Below, one piece after another: positions 60,693-64,000 of a DNA stretch of 64,000 nucleotides. This DNA is from Arsenophonus sp031446105 (lineage in GTDB: Bacteria > Pseudomonadota > Gammaproteobacteria > Enterobacterales > Enterobacteriaceae). Position 1 is the first letter of the stretch. Each line of letters opens with the position of its first letter. Where the stretch lies: contig CP132907.1 in assembly GCA_031446105.1 (NCBI GenBank), positions 558,001 to 622,000 of the forward strand, given 5' to 3'. Position numbers and translations under genes: made by a program. The notes below the pieces were generated by a model that did no database searches, was not told where the DNA came from, and saw nothing but the letters and a program-made list of their open reading frames with translations.

Positions 60693-62606
60693 CTATTTTT
60701 TTTCTTTTTCATTCACTTCTTCAAATTCAGCATCAACAACGTTATCATCTTTTTTAGAATTAGTATTGACATTTTCTGTATCTGATTTTGTCTGATTTTT
60801 TGCTAAATCTAATAGTTTAGAAGAAACTTGAACTAAAGCTTGAATTTTTGATTCTATTAATGCTTTCTCATCACCTTTCACAGCCATTTCAAGTTCAGAA
60901 ATAGCTTTTTCTATTTCATTTTTATTATCAGAAGTTAATTTATTACCAAATTCTTTAATTTGTTTACGTGTACCATGAACTAATTGATCAGATTGATTGC
61001 GTAATTGAACTAACTCTTCAAATTTACGATCTGCTTCTGCATTTGCTTCTGCATCATGTACCATTCTTTGAATTTCATCTTCTTTTAAACCAGAAGATGC
61101 TTTAATCGTAATATTTTGTTCTCTACCAGTATTTTTATCTTTTGCTGAAACATGTAAAATACCATCAGCATCAATATCAAAAGTCACTTCAATTTGAGGC
61201 ATACCACGCGGTGCTGGTTGAATACCATCTAGGTTGAACTGCCCTAAAGATTTATTATCATGCGAACGTTTACGTTCACCTTGTAAAACATGAATTGTCA
61301 CTGCTGACTGATTATCTTCTGCTGTTGAAAAAACTTGACTATGTTTAGTAGGAATAGTTGTATTTTTAGCGATTAAAGTCGTCATTACACCACCCATAGT
61401 TTCAATACCTAATGATAATGGGGTTACATCAAGCAATAAAACATCTTTAACATCACCAGCCAATACACCACCTTGTACTGCAGCCCCTATAGCAACTGCT
61501 TCATCAGGATTAACATCTTTACGAAGTTCTTTTCCAAAAAAATTAACCACTGCTTTTTGAACCATAGGCATACGAGTCTGTCCACCAACAAGAATTACAT
61601 CATTAATTTCATTAACAGTTAAACTGGCATCTTTTAATGCAACTTTTACTGGTTCCATTGAACGTTTAACTAAATCTTCTACTAATGATTCAAGTTTTGC
61701 TCGCATTACTTTAATATTCATATGCTTAGGACCACTTGCATCTGCAGTAATATAAGGCAGATTAACATCTGTCTGTTGAGCAGAAGAAAGTTCAATTTTA
61801 GCTTTTTCTGCTGCTTCTTTCAAACGCTGCATAGCTAATGGATCATTACGTAAATCAAAACCTTGTTCTTTTTTAAATTCATTTACTAAAAAATTAATTA
61901 AACGATTATCAAAATCTTCACCACCTAAATGAGTATCACCATTAGTAGCTAATACTTCATATGTTTTTTCACCATCAACATCATCAATTTCAATAATTGA
62001 TATATCAAAAGTTCCACCACCTAGATCATAAACTGCAATAGTACGATTACCAACTTCACGATCTAAACCATAAGCCAAAGCTGCTGCTGTTGGTTCATTA
62101 ATAATACGTTTTACATCTAAACCGGCAATTCTACCAGCATCTTTAGTAGCTTGACGTTGAGCATCATTGAAATAAGCAGGAACAGTAATGACAGCTTCTG
62201 TGACTGATTCACCGATATAATCTTCTGCTGTTTTTTTCATTTTTTTTAAAACCTCAGCAGAAACTTGAGGGGGAGCCATTTTCTGTCCCTTTACATCTAA
62301 CCAAGCATCACCATTTTTTGCTGCAACTATTTTATAAGGCATGATAGAAACATCACGTTGTACTTCTTCATCTTTAAAACGACGACCAATTAAACGTTTA
62401 ATTGCAAAAAGTGTATTTTCTGGATTGGTTACGGCTTGACGCTTTGCCGGTTGACCTACAAGAATTTCACCATTTTGCGTGTATGCAATAATAGAAGGTG
62501 TAGTACGGTCACCTTCACTGTTTTCTAATACACGTGCACTACTACCGTCCATAACAGCTACACAAGAGTTAGTTGTACCCAGGTCAATCCCAATTATTTT
62601 ACCCAT
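60693..62606 (-). CDS. dnaK: Chaperone DnaK (Hsp70)
   Basis: ATP-driven folding chaperone. The actin-like ATPase domain has GIDLGTTNSCVAVMDG, NEPTAAALAYGLD, VYDLGGGTFDIS and DVILVGGQTRMP; then the linker DVLLLDVTPLSLGIETMGG, the substrate-binding domain, and an acidic, glutamate-rich C-terminal tail after a helical lid. It has 637 residues against 638 in E. coli. It is first in a dnaKJ operon, and both E. coli-type heat-shock promoters are recognisable upstream. Codon and residue conservation are much higher than in the neighbours, as usual for symbiont chaperones. Confidence 0.99.
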   Translation of the reverse strand: MGKIIGIDLGTTNSCVAVMDGSSARVLENSEGDRTTPSIIAYTQNGEILVGQPAKRQAVTNPENTLFAIKRLIGRRFKDEEVQRDVSIMPYKIVAAKNGDAWLDVKGQKMAPPQVSAEVLKKMKKTAEDYIGESVTEAVITVPAYFNDAQRQATKDAGRIAGLDVKRIINEPTAAALAYGLDREVGNRTIAVYDLGGGTFDISIIEIDDVDGEKTYEVLATNGDTHLGGEDFDNRLINFLVNEFKKEQGFDLRNDPLAMQRLKEAAEKAKIELSSAQQTDVNLPYITADASGPKHMNIKVMRAKLESLVEDLVKRSMEPVKVALKDASLTVNEINDVILVGGQTRMPMVQKAVVNFFGKELRKDVNPDEAVAIGAAVQGGVLAGDVKDVLLLDVTPLSLGIETMGGVMTTLIAKNTTIPTKHSQVFSTAEDNQSAVTIHVLQGERKRSHDNKSLGQFNLDGIQPAPRGMPQIEVTFDIDADGILHVSAKDKNTGREQNITIKASSGLKEDEIQRMVHDAEANAEADRKFEELVQLRNQSDQLVHGTRKQIKEFGNKLTSDNKNEIEKAISELEMAVKGDEKALIESKIQALVQVSSKLLDLAKNQTKSDTENVNTNSKKDDNVVDAEFEEVNEKEKK

Positions 62607-62653
62607 CTAAAGCCTCCAAAGGGAATTGTTAACTACTTTAGTTACCAAAAAAA

Positions 62654-62684
62654 TATATGAGGCTTAAAAAAAACTTTTTTCAAG
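62654..62684 (-). promoter_or_regulatory. dnaK promoter P2, sigma-32 type
   Basis: On the minus strand CTTGAAA (62678-62684) is followed 15 bases later by CCTCATATA (62654-62662), close to the sigma-32 consensus. Transcription would start about 40 bases before the dnaK ATG, like P2 of E. coli. Confidence 0.6.
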
Positions 62685-62773
62685 GATTTTTCCCTGACCT
62701 CAAAAAATCTACCTACGAATACTCTGCGATAAGTTGATAGATTGACCAATTAGTAACTACACTTTTAAATAAA

Positions 62774-62803
62774 GTGGGGGCATAAAAGTATTCATCAAGG
62801 GGT
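62774..62803 (-). promoter_or_regulatory. dnaK promoter P1, sigma-32 type
   Basis: On the minus strand CCCCTTGATGA (ending at 62803) and CCCCCACTTT (from 62780 down) are separated by 12 bases. The -35 part is the same as in E. coli dnaK P1 (CCCCTTGATGA), and the -10 is C-rich as required for sigma-32. It would give a leader of about 160 bases. Confidence 0.8.
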
Positions 62804-63082
62804 TAGGTAAAAAATATTTTTTTCTGCATACTTTTTGTGTATTTAAATACATATATATTATTCTCAAAAAAAATATTTTAAAATATTTTATTTTAAATTA
62901 TAAAATTTTATATTTTTTATTATAATTTTGAATCATTAATTTAAAAACTATTTTAATAAATAATTATTTAAAGGTTAAGTGCAGACATAAAAATAAAACT
63001 TAAAAACAAAATAATAGTTTAAAAAAATAAAAATTATTTTTTAACATATTAATATTTTATAGAAAATTATTTTTATAAAAAA

Positions 63083-64000
63083 TCATATTGCTTTAGCTAA
63101 AATGTTTTCTAATTTTTCTTGATCAACAGCAAATTTACGAATACCATCAGCTAATTTTTCTGACGCCATCGCATCAAAATGATGTTCCCAATAAAATTCT
63201 TCTTCTGTTATCGAAGACTTAAGCACTTTATTAATTTGTCTATTCAATCTCAATTGAGGAATTACTTCACCTTTTGTATTAGACAGTTCTTTAAGTAATT
63301 TCGGGGAAATAGTTAAATAATCACAACCAGCTAATTGTAAAATTTCATTGCTATTACGAAAACTGGCTCCCATAACTATAGTTTTATATCCGTTTCGCTT
63401 ATAATAATCATAAACTTTTTTTACAAAAAAAACTCCTGGATCTTCTTTTAAAACAATATCTTTTTCTTGATACCAATCAAGAATACGACCTACAAATGGT
63501 GAAATTAAATAAACACCAGCTTCAGCAGCAGCGCGTGCCTGAGCAAAAGAAAACATCAAAGTTATATTGCAATGAATATTTTCTGTTTCTAATTTTTCTG
63601 CAGCACGAATTCCTTGCCAAGTTGCAGCTAATTTTATTAATATACGATCATTATTAATTCCTAAATGATTATAAAGTTCAATGATACGACGAGCTTTTTT
63701 TATACAAGCATTCTCGTTATAAGAATAACGAGCATCGATTTCTGTTGAAATTTTTCCTGGAATATTTTTTAAAATTTCTACACCAATATTTACCGCTAAT
63801 TTATCACATGCATTAATTATACGTTCTTTATTTGAAAGACTACTTTTATGTGCCCATTTAATTGTTTCATTTATTAGTTTTTTATATTCCGGTATTTTAA
63901 TTACGTTTAAAATTAAAGAAGGATTTGTTGTTGCATCTTCTAGCTTATAAGTTTTTATATCAATAATATTACTAGTATCAGCTACAACTTTGGTTATTTT
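63083..64000 (-). CDS. talB: Transaldolase, 5' end beyond the window
   Basis: Transfers a dihydroxyacetone unit between sugar phosphates in the non-oxidative pentose phosphate pathway, which also supplies erythrose-4-phosphate for AroH. The frame is open without a stop from 63083 to the window edge: 305 residues, about 11 short of a full E. coli TalB (317). It begins at VVADTSNI and includes EDATTNPSLIL, the Schiff-base lysine in DRILIKLAATWQGI, NITLMFSFAQARAAAEAGV, FVGRILDWY, GASFRNSNEI and FAVDQEKLE near the end. Position beside dnaK points to talB rather than talA. Internal TTG/ATG codons near 63555 are not starts. Confidence 0.96.
   Translation of the reverse strand, partial: KITKVVADTSNIIDIKTYKLEDATTNPSLILNVIKIPEYKKLINETIKWAHKSSLSNKERIINACDKLAVNIGVEILKNIPGKISTEIDARYSYNENACIKKARRIIELYNHLGINNDRILIKLAATWQGIRAAEKLETENIHCNITLMFSFAQARAAAEAGVYLISPFVGRILDWYQEKDIVLKEDPGVFFVKKVYDYYKRNGYKTIVMGASFRNSNEILQLAGCDYLTISPKLLKELSNTKGEVIPQLRLNRQINKVLKSSITEEEFYWEHHFDAMASEKLADGIRKFAVDQEKLENILAKAI

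Larger units (their letters stand above)
62607..63082. other. dnaK leader and spacer to talB
   Basis: 476 bases. The part next to dnaK (to about 62810) is clearly less AT-rich and holds both heat-shock promoters and a long leader; the rest, towards talB, is plain A/T-rich sequence where yaaH, satP and mog of E. coli are missing. Confidence 0.7.

Noticed and set aside
63083..63559. Short 158-residue transaldolase fragment as a separate or broken gene
   Set aside because: Translation upstream of 63559 stays open and transaldolase-like to base 64000, so the gene is intact and simply cut by the window edge.
1..64000. tRNA, tmRNA, RNase P RNA, 4.5S RNA or CRISPR array
   Set aside because: I searched both strands by eye for T-loop-like GTTCGA patterns, GC-rich cloverleaf-sized blocks and spaced repeats and found none; a covariance-model scan would be decisive.

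Overview
The window comes from the strongly reduced, very AT-rich chromosome of a gammaproteobacterium of the Enterobacterales, almost certainly a long-term intracellular symbiont of an animal (probably an insect). Nearly every gene is a clear orthologue of an E. coli gene and keeps local E. coli order. Summing the gene coordinates, only about 64% of the window is coding. The rest is A/T-dominated sequence in which genes expected from E. coli order are missing or survive as relics. I cannot fix the lineage from the sequence alone. Arsenophonus/Providencia-like or Wigglesworthia-like symbionts would fit, but this is inference. There are no insertion sequences, phage genes, CRISPR arrays, rRNA genes or recognisable tRNA genes.

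Layout. 1-4971: accD-folC-dedD-cvpA, then ubiX (purF missing between them). 5873-10706: fabB, aroC and prmB on the minus strand, with about 1.5 kb where mnmC to mepA should be. 11939-18931: aroH, then guaA/guaB (minus strand) and dapE. 18932-21081 is an empty 2.1 kb at which the E. coli equivalent jumps from about 55 to 75 min. 21082-33987: pabA, a polA gene reduced to its 5' exonuclease domain, engB, dsbA, gor, glyQS, decayed DNA with a probable mfd relic, gmk and an rpoZ relic. 35478-49519: gltS, metL reduced to aspartokinase, rpmE, priA with broken helicase motifs, a shortened frameshifted ftsN, hslVU, glpK and fpr. 49692-56742: dapB, ispH, lspA, ileS and ribF (minus strand), and rpsT. 57187-64000: nhaA, dnaKJ and the 3' part of talB.

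How the genes work together. AccD/FabB (fatty acids), DapB/DapE plus the aspartokinase half of MetL (diaminopimelate/lysine), IspH (isoprenoids), LspA (lipoprotein maturation), DedD/FtsN (septation) and CvpA/NhaA/GltS (membrane) point to a cell that still builds its own wall and divides. AroH-AroC, PabA, FolC, RibF and UbiX supply chorismate, folate, flavin cofactors and ubiquinone chemistry, consistent with a cofactor-providing symbiont. Gor, Fpr and DsbA handle redox. DnaK/DnaJ and HslVU form a heat-shock set that still carries sigma-32-type promoters. IleS, GlyQS, RpmE, RpsT, PrmB and EngB serve translation.

The most interesting feature is domain-level reduction of multidomain proteins: PolA without its polymerase, MetL without homoserine dehydrogenase, PriA without DEAH and GRAGR motifs but with all zinc cysteines, and FtsN cut off just after its essential periplasmic segment. 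I found no wholly new gene system.
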